From Salinadaptatus halalkaliphilus (GTDB lineage: Archaea > Halobacteriota > Halobacteria > Halobacteriales > Natrialbaceae): a stretch of 64,000 nucleotides of DNA. The stretch covers positions 310,001-374,000 of the forward strand of contig NZ_RBZW01000021.1 of NCBI RefSeq assembly GCF_006543045.1, given 5' to 3'. The notes under the pieces were generated by a model that was not told the DNA's origin, made no database searches, and saw nothing but the letters and a program-made list of their open reading frames with translations. Of the stretch, positions 18,149-27,366 are shown in pieces. A program made the translations under genes and the position numbers. Every line of letters starts with the position of its first letter. Position 1 is the first letter of the stretch.

Positions 18149-20287
18149 ATGGGTAACTGTATCATCTGCGGCACGCCTGTCGACGGTGAGGTCTGTGCGA
18201 GTCACGAAGAAGATGTCGTCTTCGAATTTCGTGGCACCGCGGCCTCGCATCTCACCCCCAACCGCTACTACCGGGGGACCGTCGACGGCTACGCCGACTT
18301 CGGCGTCTTCGTCGACGTCGGAGACCACGTCACAGGCCTGTTGCACAGAAGCGAACTCGACCAACGACTCGAGAGTCTCGATTGGGAACCCGGGGACGAG
18401 GTCTTCGTCCAGGTTCTCGACGTCCGCGACAACGGTAACGTCGACCTCGGCTGGTCGATCAGACAGCGCGAACGCGAATTCCGCGGCCAACTGATCGAAA
18501 CCGCCGACGACGAGTTCCGGACGGAGGATCTCGCGGACGACGGCTCGACCGACGACGCCGACACCTCGAGCGACCACTCGGCCGGCGACGATACCGGCGG
18601 CTCCGAGACGACGCCCGACGAGACGGAGTCGACAGACAGTCCGGCGACCGCGACCGAAACGGTTGCAGGCGCCAGCGGCTCGGTCGCGACCGAGTCCGCC
18701 GCGGCATCCGCCCCAGCGGCGGACGACACGGCCGACGCGACGCCCGAGGACGAACCGACGCTCAACCGAACGACGATCGATAGCATCGATTCGCAGGTCG
18801 GCTCGGTCGTCCGCCTCGAGGGCGAGATCATCGGCGCTCGCCAGACCAGCGGTCCGACGGTCTTCGAACTGCGCGACGAGAGCGCCACCGTCGAGTGCGC
18901 CGCGTTCGAAGAAGCCGGCGTCCGAGCCTACCCCGATGTCGATGTCGACGATGTCGTCGCACTCGAAGGCGAGGTCGAACGCCATCACGGCGATCTGCAG
19001 GTCGAAACCGAGACCCTCGAAATTCTCGAGGGCGAAGCTCGTGAAACCGTCGTCGAGCGACTCGAGACGGCGATCGAACAGGAGGCTCGGCCGGCCAAGA
19101 CCAAGCCACTCGCCGACCACGACGGCGTCACGGCTGTTGCAGACGAACTCGAAGCCGCTGCGACCACGATTCGCCGCGCCGTCATGGAGGCCCGACCGAT
19201 CGTCGTCCGTCACTGCGCCAGCGCCGACGGCTACGTCGCCGGCGCTGCCATCGAGCGCGCCGTGCTTCCGCTGATTCGGGAGAAACACACCCGGGAAGAC
19301 GCCGAATACCACTACTTCGAGCGGCGGCCACTCGAGGGTCGCGTCTACGACATGGACGCCGCGACCGACGACGTCACCTCGATGCTCGAGGCTCGGGACC
19401 GCCACGGCGAGCAACTGCCGCTGGTCGTCCTGGTCGATGCGGGCTCGACGGTCGAATCCGTCGACGGTTACGAACTGCTCTCGCTGTACGACGCCGACGC
19501 GGTCGTCGTCGACGCCAGCCGCGCCGACGACGAGATCACCGACGCCGTCTCGGTCGCGGTCACGCCGTCGCTCGCAGACGCCGACGTAAGCGACATCACC
19601 GCGACGGCACTCGCCGCCAACGTCGCTTCGCAGGTCAACGGCGACATCCGTGGCGAGTTAGAGCACCTGCCTGCAGTGAGCTACTGGGAGGATACGCCGT
19701 CGGAGTACGTCGACCTCGCGACCGAGGCCGGCTTCGACGAGACCGCCGTCTCAGAACGCCGGGAAGCCGTCGCCCTCGAGGCCTACTACCAATCCTACAA
19801 GGACAAGCGCGAACTCGTCGCCGACCTGTTGTTCGGCGACAGCGACGACGACGGCCGGCCGCGAGACGGCGACCTCGCCGCCCACGTCTCCGAGCAGTTC
19901 CGGGCGAAACTCGAGACCGAACTCGAGACCGCCCGAGAGAACCTGACGACCGAGAACGTCGACGGCGTCACCGTCGCCGTCCTCGATACGGACGCGTTCA
20001 CGCACCGCTACAACTTCCCGACGACGCGGCTCCTGCTCGATGCCTTGCACCGCCGCCAGCGCGACGACGGACCGTTCGTCACGCTCGGACTCGGTGAGAG
20101 CGATTGTTACGTTCGAGCGACCGAGCCGGTTGACATCCGCCAGCTAGGCGATTCGATCGCCGAGGCGGTTCCCGACGGCGGCGTCCACGTCGTCGGCGGT
20201 CGGGACGGCCACGTCGAGTTCCTCCCCGGCGTCCGCGACGGCGTTCGCGACGCCGCACTCGAAGCGCTCGAGGAGCAGCTCGGATAA
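18149..20287 (+). CDS. RecJ-like DHH-family protein with zinc finger, S1 and OB domains
   Basis: A 712-residue archaeal RecJ-like (COG1107-type) protein. The N-terminus has CIICGTPVDGEVC (a zinc-binding pair). An S1 RNA-binding domain covers about 36-105 (YYRGTVDGYADFGVFVDVGDHVTGLLHRSEL). A disordered acidic linker runs from 125 to 205, an OB fold from about 210 to 285, and a DHH phosphoesterase region from about 345 to 500. The metal motifs appear altered: motif I reads HCASADG (about 351-357), and the DHH position reads VDASRADDE (about 452-460), although VDAGST is kept. It may be a non-catalytic replisome or RNA-binding homologue rather than an active 5' exonuclease (inference). Confidence 0.82.
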   Translation: MGNCIICGTPVDGEVCASHEEDVVFEFRGTAASHLTPNRYYRGTVDGYADFGVFVDVGDHVTGLLHRSELDQRLESLDWEPGDEVFVQVLDVRDNGNVDLGWSIRQREREFRGQLIETADDEFRTEDLADDGSTDDADTSSDHSAGDDTGGSETTPDETESTDSPATATETVAGASGSVATESAAASAPAADDTADATPEDEPTLNRTTIDSIDSQVGSVVRLEGEIIGARQTSGPTVFELRDESATVECAAFEEAGVRAYPDVDVDDVVALEGEVERHHGDLQVETETLEILEGEARETVVERLETAIEQEARPAKTKPLADHDGVTAVADELEAAATTIRRAVMEARPIVVRHCASADGYVAGAAIERAVLPLIREKHTREDAEYHYFERRPLEGRVYDMDAATDDVTSMLEARDRHGEQLPLVVLVDAGSTVESVDGYELLSLYDADAVVVDASRADDEITDAVSVAVTPSLADADVSDITATALAANVASQVNGDIRGELEHLPAVSYWEDTPSEYVDLATEAGFDETAVSERREAVALEAYYQSYKDKRELVADLLFGDSDDDGRPRDGDLAAHVSEQFRAKLETELETARENLTTENVDGVTVAVLDTDAFTHRYNFPTTRLLLDALHRRQRDDGPFVTLGLGESDCYVRATEPVDIRQLGDSIAEAVPDGGVHVVGGRDGHVEFLPGVRDGVRDAALEALEEQLG

Positions 20288-20392
20288 GGTCCATTCTCCA
20301 CTACCGTCCACACAGACCACCAGCGGCTGCGCTGGCGTCGGGACGAACGGGACAGACCCCGTCGAGACGGCAGCTGGCCGCGAAAACACCGT

Positions 20393-20746
20393 TCAGTCGT
20401 CGTCTTCGTCGGATCGGTCGGATCGAACGGCTGATTCGTCGGGCCAGGTGACGCTGCCGAGAAACGGGACGCCGATCCGTTCGGCGGAGCGAGCGATCAT
20501 GTGTGCGCCCGTTGGCACCGTCAGGAACAGGAAAACGATGCCCAGCAGCGAGGTAAGTCCCTCCTTGCCCGGACCGAATGCGACGAAGCCGGCGAGAAAG
20601 ATCGCGGCGGTCCCGAGGGTCGTTGGCTTGCTCGTCGCGTGCATCCGATTGTAGACGTTCGGCAGGCGTAACAGGCCGACCGTGCCGACGATCAAGAAGA
20701 ACACGCCGACGGCGATCAGTGCGATGACGACGGCGGTTCGGATCAC
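20393..20746 (-). CDS. mnhG: Multisubunit cation/proton antiporter subunit G
   Basis: A 117-residue MnhG/PhaG subunit of the Mrp antiporter, with three predicted membrane helices (about 5-25, 40-60, 65-85). The family motif GTVGLLRLPNVYNRMHATSKPTTLGT is seen in pieces around residues 22-46, and the C-terminus is acidic (SDEDDD). Its start overlaps the stop of the F subunit by 4 nt (ATGA), so it is the last gene of the seven-gene mnh operon. It is required for assembly and stability of the Mrp complex in the cytoplasmic membrane (family knowledge). Confidence 0.92.
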   Translation of the reverse strand: MIRTAVVIALIAVGVFFLIVGTVGLLRLPNVYNRMHATSKPTTLGTAAIFLAGFVAFGPGKEGLTSLLGIVFLFLTVPTGAHMIARSAERIGVPFLGSVTWPDESAVRSDRSDEDDD

Positions 20747-21030
20747 TCGATCACCTCCCCGTCGATGACGAACTTCGCGACGGCAACCGTCGCGATGAAT
20801 CCGATGATCGCGAGTACGAGGCTCACGGTGATAAACAGCCCGCGGCCGGTCTGGATGGCAAAGAGCACGGCGATGGCGACGACGTTCGTCGCGATGGCAT
20901 CCAACGCGACGACCCGGTCGGGGTCCGTCGGCCCGCGAATCACCCGATAGCTACAACAGACACAGAGTGCGCTTACGATCACCAGCGCGACGCGCAGCGT
21001 CGTCTCGAGGAGGACCGGTACCTCACTCAT
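20743..21030 (-). CDS. mnhF: Multisubunit cation/proton antiporter subunit F
   Basis: A 95-residue MnhF/PhaF subunit with three membrane helices. RVIRGPTDPDRVVALDAI (about 28-45) is the diagnostic loop between helices 1 and 2. The start is ATG 21030; the longer frame to 21174 is a shadow of the E-subunit tail. It overlaps the mnhE stop by 8 nt and the mnhG start by 4 nt, implying translational coupling in one mRNA. It is a membrane part of the Mrp Na+/H+ antiporter. Confidence 0.92.
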   Translation of the reverse strand: MSEVPVLLETTLRVALVIVSALCVCCSYRVIRGPTDPDRVVALDAIATNVVAIAVLFAIQTGRGLFITVSLVLAIIGFIATVAVAKFVIDGEVIE

Positions 21031-21724
21031 CGTCGATATCACCCGATTCGCTCGGCGCGTCATCCGGAGACTGGTCGTCGGTCGGTGGGCTGTCGTTCGA
21101 TGCTCGCTGACCGTCGGTCCGTTCCTCGAGCGACCGCTGGGCCTGTTCGTCCGGGCGACGCGGGTGATGGCCACCGGAGACGACGATGTCGGGCACCGGG
21201 TCCGACGGCGACTGCGGTTCGTCGAACATCTCGAGGGCGTAGTTTTCCCAGGTGCGGATGGGAGCGACGATCGCGTCGGGATCGCGACCGTCGATTGCGT
21301 GGACGTAGAGGGCGTTCGCGTCCGCGACGTAGTCGAGGGTGACCGTTCCCGGCGTGACCGTGATGCTGTTAGCGATGAGGGTGACCGCCACGTCGGTTTC
21401 GACGCGCAGCGGGATCAATATCACCTCGGGTTCGATCGGCAGTTCGGGCGAGAGCACCCGGTAGGCGACGTCGATGTTCGCGCGGACGAGTTCCCGGACG
21501 AACGCGCGGAGGTAACGGCCGGCGGCCGGCAGCGCGCGAGCGCCGCGACCGAGATCGAGGGACTCGAGATAGAGCCGGCGGAAGACGAACGCGGTCGGCA
21601 GGCCAACGGCGAGCCCGAAGAAAAACTGGCCGATCACGACCGTCGGCGCGAGTTCGACGCCGCGGACGAAGAGCCAGAGGACGGCGAATCCGGCACCGGC
21701 GACGGGCCAGGCGGGGATCCTCAC
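21023..21724 (-). CDS. mnhE: Multisubunit cation/proton antiporter subunit E
   Basis: A 233-residue MnhE/PhaE subunit. Two N-terminal membrane segments (about 5-50) are followed by the conserved soluble domain: IPLRVETDVAVTLIANSITVTPGT is the family signature at about 103-126, then DADALYVHAID-like text near 138. A haloarchaeal extension (about 170-233) is disordered and rich in Asp, Ser and Pro. It is coupled by a 4-nt overlap to mnhD upstream and by 8 nt to mnhF downstream. Confidence 0.92.
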   Translation of the reverse strand: MRIPAWPVAGAGFAVLWLFVRGVELAPTVVIGQFFFGLAVGLPTAFVFRRLYLESLDLGRGARALPAAGRYLRAFVRELVRANIDVAYRVLSPELPIEPEVILIPLRVETDVAVTLIANSITVTPGTVTLDYVADANALYVHAIDGRDPDAIVAPIRTWENYALEMFDEPQSPSDPVPDIVVSGGHHPRRPDEQAQRSLEERTDGQRASNDSPPTDDQSPDDAPSESGDIDDE

Positions 21725-23394
21725 ATCTGCTCACCTCCCGCGGCGTCCGGATCGGCCGGGTCGACGGCCTCGACGTACCCCTCGACATCCAGCGCGGCCG
21801 CTGCCGCGGCGTCGGCAAATTCGTAGACCGGCTCGAATCCGATGCCGACCGCGAGGATGGTCCCCGTGAGCGCGAGGAGAACGCCGATCTTGACGGGATC
21901 GACGGTCGCCCTCGAAACGGCGGCCGTTCGGGTTCCCCAGAAACTCCGATTCCACGTCCGCGTGGTGTAGGCTATCGTCAGTACGGAGCCGCCGACCAAG
22001 AGTACGAGGACGGGCATCGTCCCCGCTCGAGCTGCGGCGTCGAAGACGAGGAGCTTGCCGAAAAAGCCCGATAGCGGCGGAATGCCCACGAGCGCGAGCG
22101 AGCCCACGAAGAAGGCGATCGCGAGCGGTGGCGAACGGCCGGCTAGCCCCCCGAGGTCGGCCAACTGGCTCGTGCCGGTCGCCGACCTGACCGCGCCGAC
22201 CGAGAGAAAGAGCAGGCCCTTGGCCAACGTGTGGTTGAGCGCGTACACCAGCGCGGCGACGATCGCGAGCTGTCGCAGTTCGGGAGCGGTCGTGGTCGCC
22301 GCGATGGCGACCGGCACGGCAATGAAGCCGACCTGGCCGATGCTCGAGTACGCGAGGATCCCCTCGAGCGAGGAGCGGCCGACGGCACCGATCCCGCCGA
22401 CGAGGATGCTCGCGGCGGCCATGACGAACAACGCGGCGCCGACGAACGCCAGCGGCGACGTGCCGGCGACGACGGTTCCGACGCCGGGAACCGCGAGGTC
22501 GACGCCGACCTGCGCGCCCGCAAAGATCGTAAAAGAGAGCCGGAGGATCGCGTAGATGCCGACTTTCTTGGACGCGCCGGCCAGCACGGCGGTGACCTGG
22601 GGCGGCGCGGATCGGTAGGCGGTCGGGATCCAAAACTGGAAGGGAACGAGGCCGGCTTTGATCGCGAACACCGACAGCAACAGCGCCAGTAGGCCGACGA
22701 CCGGTCCGGGGTCGATCCCGTAGGCCGCCGGCTCGGCGAGGCGGCGGGCCAGATCAGCCATGTTGAGCGTCCCCGTGGTCGCGTAGAGGCCGCCGACGCC
22801 GAGCAGGAAGACCGCACTCGCCAGCAGGTTGAGCGCGACGTACCAGAACGCGGCGCGAGTGTGTTGGGCGCCACCGTAGTAGGCGACGAAGATGTAACTG
22901 GCCATCAACATCACCTCGAACCAGACGAAGAGGTTGAACAGGTCGCCAGTGAGGAACGCGCCGGTGACCCCGAGCAACAGGAAGTGAAACAGCGGAAAGT
23001 AGTAGCTGCGCCGGTCGAGTTCGGGCAGCGTTCGAGCCGAGAAGACGAGCGACGTGATCCCGATCGCAGCGACCATCGTCAGCATGAACGCCGAGAGCCC
23101 GTCGGCCACGAGCGTGATGCCGAACGGTGCCGGTAGATCCGCGACCTGGTAGGTCGCGATGCCCGGCGCGTCGGGCGCGAGCACGACGTACCAGGCGATC
23201 GCCGTGACCGCGAGAACGTATCCCGCGCCGCCGACCAGGCTCACCCCGACTCGAGCGCGCGGTCGGCGACCGAGCACCAGCGTGAGTACGGCCGTCACGA
23301 GGACGATCAGCATCGGCGCGATCACGAGGTCCGAGGGGGTGCCGACCGGCATCGTCGTCAATGGTTCCGGCACGGCCGAACTCGCCGTCGTCAC
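21721..23394 (-). CDS. mnhD: Multisubunit cation/proton antiporter subunit D
   Basis: A 557-residue NuoM/NuoN-like proton-pumping subunit with about 14 membrane helices. The conserved lysines and glutamates of the Mrp/complex-I core appear in NLFVWFEVMLMASYIFV (Glu) and GLVPFQFWIPTAY, GASKKVGIYAILR and NHTLAKGLLF (Lys). The start overlaps the mnhC stop by 4 nt. With MnhA it forms the ion path of the Mrp antiporter, which exports Na+ against H+ and supports pH and salt homeostasis in a haloarchaeon. Confidence 0.94.
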   Translation of the reverse strand: MTTASSAVPEPLTTMPVGTPSDLVIAPMLIVLVTAVLTLVLGRRPRARVGVSLVGGAGYVLAVTAIAWYVVLAPDAPGIATYQVADLPAPFGITLVADGLSAFMLTMVAAIGITSLVFSARTLPELDRRSYYFPLFHFLLLGVTGAFLTGDLFNLFVWFEVMLMASYIFVAYYGGAQHTRAAFWYVALNLLASAVFLLGVGGLYATTGTLNMADLARRLAEPAAYGIDPGPVVGLLALLLSVFAIKAGLVPFQFWIPTAYRSAPPQVTAVLAGASKKVGIYAILRLSFTIFAGAQVGVDLAVPGVGTVVAGTSPLAFVGAALFVMAAASILVGGIGAVGRSSLEGILAYSSIGQVGFIAVPVAIAATTTAPELRQLAIVAALVYALNHTLAKGLLFLSVGAVRSATGTSQLADLGGLAGRSPPLAIAFFVGSLALVGIPPLSGFFGKLLVFDAAARAGTMPVLVLLVGGSVLTIAYTTRTWNRSFWGTRTAAVSRATVDPVKIGVLLALTGTILAVGIGFEPVYEFADAAAAAALDVEGYVEAVDPADPDAAGGEQM

Positions 23395-23744
23395 TCGCGA
23401 TCACCCAGTTCCGAGACGTCGAGCGTGTCGTGTTCCTCGTAGACCCGGTAGGAGAGCACGAGTGCGAACGCGGTCATACCGAAGCTGATGACGATCGCCG
23501 TGAGGACGAGCGCCTGGACCAACGGATCGGCGGTCGCGGGGACATCCACGCCGTGACCGGCCAGGATGGGAACCGTCTCGAAGTCACCCTCCGTGAGGCC
23601 GCCCATCGCCAGCAGATAGACGTTCGCCGCCTGTCCGACGATCGCCAGCCCCCAGACGACCCGGATCAGATCCCGGCGGAGCAACAGGAAGGTGCCAAGC
23701 GCGAACAGCGCGCCAACGACGAGCGCGAGGACGAACGCCGTCAT
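23391..23744 (-). CDS. mnhC: Multisubunit cation/proton antiporter subunit C
   Basis: A 117-residue NuoK-like subunit with three membrane helices. LLRRDLIRVVWGLAIVGQAANVYLLAMG (seen in parts around 22-49) and DPLVQALVLTAIVISFGMTAFAL (about 72-94) are diagnostic MnhC/NuoK segments, including the conserved DPL-QALVLTAIVI pattern. The true start is ATG 23744; longer frames are shadows of the B subunit. ATGA overlaps join it to B upstream and D downstream. Confidence 0.94.
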   Translation of the reverse strand: MTAFVLALVVGALFALGTFLLLRRDLIRVVWGLAIVGQAANVYLLAMGGLTEGDFETVPILAGHGVDVPATADPLVQALVLTAIVISFGMTAFALVLSYRVYEEHDTLDVSELGDRE

Positions 23745-24208
23745 TCGGCACCCACCACCGAGAGGATCGTCAGCAACCCGCCGACTACGACGCAGTAGAC
23801 ACCGAGGTCGAACGCGAGCGCGCTCGCGAGTTCGACGTGATCGTAGATCGGGACGCCCTCGAGTTCGACGTAGGACTGGGTAAGGAAGGGCAGATCGAAC
23901 AGCAGCGGCACTAGCCCGCTGGTGACGGCGATGACGAGCCCGATCGTAAACAGCCGCCGGTAGGCCGTCACGATGCGGTCCCGCGAGGGCTCCTTGCCGG
24001 GTTCGACGTCGCGACCGAGGACGCCCCGCTCGAGGAAGTCCAGCCCGAACGCGAGATAGAGGACCGCGAACGCCGTCGTCGTGAGGACGCCGGCGATGAA
24101 GCCGCCGCCGGGAAGGTTGTGGCCCTCGACGAACAGCGACGCCGAGACGACGAATATGATGGGGACGACCGCTCGAGCGGTCGTGCGCATGATGACGGTC
24201 GTGGTCAC
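23741..24208 (-). CDS. mnhB: Multisubunit cation/proton antiporter subunit B
   Basis: A 155-residue MnhB subunit. RTTARAVVPIIFVVSASLFVEGHNLPGGGFIAGVL (about 8-42, quoted in outline) contains the diagnostic GHN-PGGGF loop of MnhB/MrpB. Four membrane segments follow, ending in VYCVVVGGLLTILSVVG. It is 61 bp downstream of the mnhA stop, the only real gap in the operon, and overlaps mnhC by 4 nt. Confidence 0.94.
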   Translation of the reverse strand: MTTTVIMRTTARAVVPIIFVVSASLFVEGHNLPGGGFIAGVLTTTAFAVLYLAFGLDFLERGVLGRDVEPGKEPSRDRIVTAYRRLFTIGLVIAVTSGLVPLLFDLPFLTQSYVELEGVPIYDHVELASALAFDLGVYCVVVGGLLTILSVVGAE

Positions 24209-24269
24209 GCGCGATCACCGTCGGTATGTGTCACGGACAGCCACTTTCCGAGTTCGATACGTCGGACCG

Positions 24270-26636
24270 TCATTCGGAATCACCGCCGGTGCGCATGATG
24301 ATGAGGGTCAGGATCGAAATCGCCGCGAGCGCGACGACGACGAGTTCGCCGAGCGTGTCGAATCCCCGGAAGTCGACGAGGATCACGTTGACGATATTGG
24401 TGCCCCCGCCTTTGGGCACGGCCTGTTCCGCGTAGTAGCGCGCGAGCGCGGTGGTCTCCGCTGGACGGGCGTCGGTGGTGACGAGCACGGTGACGAACGC
24501 CGTCGCACCGACGGCGATCGAGAGGACGCTATCGCGGACGACGTTCCCGAGTTCGACCTCGTCGTACTCCGGAATTTCCTCGATAACGAGCAAGAACAGT
24601 ACCAGCAGCAGCGTCTCGACGACCAACTGGGTCAGCGCCAGATCGGGCGCGCTGGCGAGGATGTAGAAGATGGCGATCATGAATCCGAGAATTGAGAGCG
24701 TCAGGATGCCGGCGACGTGTGACTCGGAACGGACGACCGCAATTCCGGCGGCAACCGCGACGAGCAGCACGAGGGCCGCTTCGGGCGGGGCGTCGAGACC
24801 GACGACGTCGGCAGGAACGATAGTTGCCGTCGCGGCGAACCCCAGGAGTGCAAGCGCGCACGTGGTGGCGAGCGTCCACGTCGCGTACGTCCGGAGCAGA
24901 CCGTTGTGGACTCGACTGGCGAGCCAGGCGCCGCCGTCGGTGAGGCCATCGACGACGGCGTCGTACCACCAATTCGAACTGACCGGCGGCAGCGTCCGCG
25001 GAAAAGCGCGTATCCGCTCGTGAATCCACCCGTAGAACGGGTACGCAAGGAATCCGACGCCGATCGTGACGGCGCTCATCCCGACCGCCGGCGAGTACGC
25101 CGTCGGGAGGCCGACGTGCATCTCGTGAGGAGACACGGCGGTCGCGTCGACGCCCGACTGGACGATCGCACGGACCGCGAGTTCGGGATCGACGCTGAAA
25201 ACCGCCGTTAGTGCGGCCAGCAGTGCCGGCGGTGCAAGCAGCGTGACCGGCGGTCGATGAATGGAGACCTCGCCAAGGGGTGCAGGACGGCTGCCGAAAA
25301 ATAGCGAGAGGAATCGTAGCGAGTACAGGACCGTAAAAATGCTTCCGAAGACGGCGACCGCCGGATAGAGCCACTCGAGGGGGCCGATATCGTGGACGTG
25401 GCCGGCCTCGACGGCCGCCTCGAAGAGCAGCTCCTTCGAGTAGAAGCCGCTGAAGGGCGGGAGCCCCGCCATGCTGAGCGCGACGACGACGGTGACGAGC
25501 GTCGTTATCGGGAGGTCGTGGCGGAGTCCGCCGAGGTCCCCGAGTCGGCGCGTGCCGGCTTCGTGAGCGACGATGCCTGCGATCAGGAACAGGGCGGCCT
25601 TGAATAGGGCGTGGTTGAGCAGATGAAAGACGCCGGTTTCGGCACCCAGAACGGAGGTAAAGCCGAAGCCGGCCGTAATGAGCCCGAGGTGACTCGCGGT
25701 CGAGTACGCCAGCAGTTCCTTGATATCGGTCGATGCGACCGCGAGGACGGCACAGATCGTCATCGTCGCCAGTCCGAGCGTCGCGAACAGGAGGAGCCAC
25801 TCGAGGCCGGCGAGCAGGGGTCGAACTCGGCCGACGAAGTAGACGCCGACTTTCACCATCGTTGCGGAGTGGAGGAAGGCCGAAACCGGGGTGGGAGCGG
25901 CCATCGCGTTAGGGAGCCAGAAGTGGACCGGAACCTGCGCGGACTTCGTCGCTGCGCCGATTGCGACGAGTCCGAGCACCGGGACGAACAGGCCCGCCTC
26001 GCGCAACGCCCTCTGCATCTCGTCGGAGCTCTCGAGCATCGCGGCGAGGTCGAAGGCGGCGGCGGGGCCGAGGGCATCGCCGGCCACGATCGAGAGCAAC
26101 AGGAAGCCGACGAGCAAAAAGAGCCCGCCGCCGACGGTGACGAACATGGCCATGCGGGCGGCGTACAGCGAGGCGTCGTCGTCGGTGTGATAGCCGATGA
26201 GGACGAACGAACAGAGGCTGGTGAGTTCCCAGAACAGAAAGATCGCCACCAGGTCGGCAGCCAGCGCGACCCCGATGACCGATCCCATGAACGCCAACAA
26301 CGCGGCGTAGTATCTGACGAGACCCGGTTCGCCGTGCATGTATGCCGGTGAGTACAGAAAGACGCAGACCCCGATCCCACTTGCGAGCAGCGCGAACAAC
26401 AGTGCCCAGCCATCGACGGTGAATCTAAGCGTCACCTCGAGCGAGGGGATCCAGGCGAGTTCGACGGTCCCGGCGGCCCCGTACTGGGACGCGAGCAGGC
26501 CGAAACAGCAGGCCGCCACCGCTCCACCGGCGTACCCCGTCCGTTCGCCGAGTACGTGAAACAGCAGTGGCGTCACAGCTGCGGCTGCAAACGGTAACGC
26601 AACTGCAGCAAGAACGACCGTCAGTTCCGGGGACAT
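24270..26636 (-). CDS. mnhA: Multisubunit cation/proton antiporter subunit A
   Basis: A 788-residue NuoL-like large subunit with about 20 membrane helices. LFWELTSLCSFVLIGY (conserved Glu), HFWLPNAMAAPTPVSAFLHSATMVK and HALFKAALFL are the NuoL/MrpA ion-channel motifs. The C-terminal third adds ASAPDLALTQLVVETLLLVLF (about 668-688), the MrpA/DUF4040 signature, and a final DFRGFDTLGELVVVALAA block that belongs to the MrpB-like module fused to A. It is the first gene of the operon. Overall length is as in fused bacterial MrpA. Confidence 0.95.
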   Translation of the reverse strand: MSPELTVVLAAVALPFAAAAVTPLLFHVLGERTGYAGGAVAACCFGLLASQYGAAGTVELAWIPSLEVTLRFTVDGWALLFALLASGIGVCVFLYSPAYMHGEPGLVRYYAALLAFMGSVIGVALAADLVAIFLFWELTSLCSFVLIGYHTDDDASLYAARMAMFVTVGGGLFLLVGFLLLSIVAGDALGPAAAFDLAAMLESSDEMQRALREAGLFVPVLGLVAIGAATKSAQVPVHFWLPNAMAAPTPVSAFLHSATMVKVGVYFVGRVRPLLAGLEWLLLFATLGLATMTICAVLAVASTDIKELLAYSTASHLGLITAGFGFTSVLGAETGVFHLLNHALFKAALFLIAGIVAHEAGTRRLGDLGGLRHDLPITTLVTVVVALSMAGLPPFSGFYSKELLFEAAVEAGHVHDIGPLEWLYPAVAVFGSIFTVLYSLRFLSLFFGSRPAPLGEVSIHRPPVTLLAPPALLAALTAVFSVDPELAVRAIVQSGVDATAVSPHEMHVGLPTAYSPAVGMSAVTIGVGFLAYPFYGWIHERIRAFPRTLPPVSSNWWYDAVVDGLTDGGAWLASRVHNGLLRTYATWTLATTCALALLGFAATATIVPADVVGLDAPPEAALVLLVAVAAGIAVVRSESHVAGILTLSILGFMIAIFYILASAPDLALTQLVVETLLLVLFLLVIEEIPEYDEVELGNVVRDSVLSIAVGATAFVTVLVTTDARPAETTALARYYAEQAVPKGGGTNIVNVILVDFRGFDTLGELVVVALAAISILTLIIMRTGGDSE

Positions 26637-26785
26637 CCAGACTGTGAGTCACGCTACAGGTAGCGGTGGCTTAACCGTTTGGCCAGAGTTTTCGGCGCCG
26701 ACCACTTCCGCCGGGGGGTTGCTGACGCCCCAACGATGGTATCCGTGTGGAAACATCTTTCCTCGTCCCCGGTGTATCAACCAGT

Positions 26786-27304
26786 ATGAGCGACGATCCC
26801 GTGACGCGTCTCCGCGACAACGTGACGGAAGTCACGGCGATGGTGCTGACCGGGCTCTGGCTGCTCGGACTCTTTACTGGCCAGTGGTGGTGGCTCCCGC
26901 TGTTGCTCGTCAGCTACGTCGTCATCATCCCGATGGTCGCCCTACTGTTTGGCGACGAGGCCGACCACGAGGAGTGGTGGGACTGGAGCGACACCGCATC
27001 CTGGGACGACGAAGCCGAGTCCAGCGGGTCAGCCGACGACCGACCGACTCGAGCCGACGCGAGCGAGTCCAGTCCGGGCGATGCGCTGGAGACGCTTCGG
27101 GATCGGTATGCGGCCGGCGAGTTGACCGACGCGCAGTTCGAGCGGAAACTCGAGCGCTTACTCGAGACGGAGACGATCGAGGACGCCGATCGGTGGCGCC
27201 ACGACGCGCGCGAGGAACGCGATCGCCGCCACGAGCGACCCACGCAGAGCACAGACACCACCGATGGGCCGAGAGAGCGAGAACTCGAGCGGGATCCGAA
27301 CTGA
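26786..27304 (+). CDS. SHOCT domain-containing membrane protein
   Basis: A 172-residue protein. Two membrane segments (about 16-34 and 38-56, rich in Trp) are followed by a disordered acidic stretch (EEWWDWSDTASWDDEAES). A C-terminal SHOCT helix pair, ALETLRDRYAAGELTDAQFERKLERLLETE, covers about 97-126; it is a short domain that often mediates oligomerisation. The very C-terminus is highly charged. It starts at ATG 26786 and is divergent from mnhA with about 150 bp between. The exact role is unknown. Confidence 0.82.
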   Translation: MSDDPVTRLRDNVTEVTAMVLTGLWLLGLFTGQWWWLPLLLVSYVVIIPMVALLFGDEADHEEWWDWSDTASWDDEAESSGSADDRPTRADASESSPGDALETLRDRYAAGELTDAQFERKLERLLETETIEDADRWRHDAREERDRRHERPTQSTDTTDGPRERELERDPN

Positions 27305-27366
27305 GACGGGATTGGGAAATCGGGTCCCAGTGTCCCCCATTCCGATCGCGGTTATACGCTAAGCAG

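Noticed and set aside
24529-25800. Long arginine-rich open frames inside the mnh operon
   Set aside because: Antisense or shifted shadows of the hydrophobic mnhA coding frame, typical for high-GC DNA.
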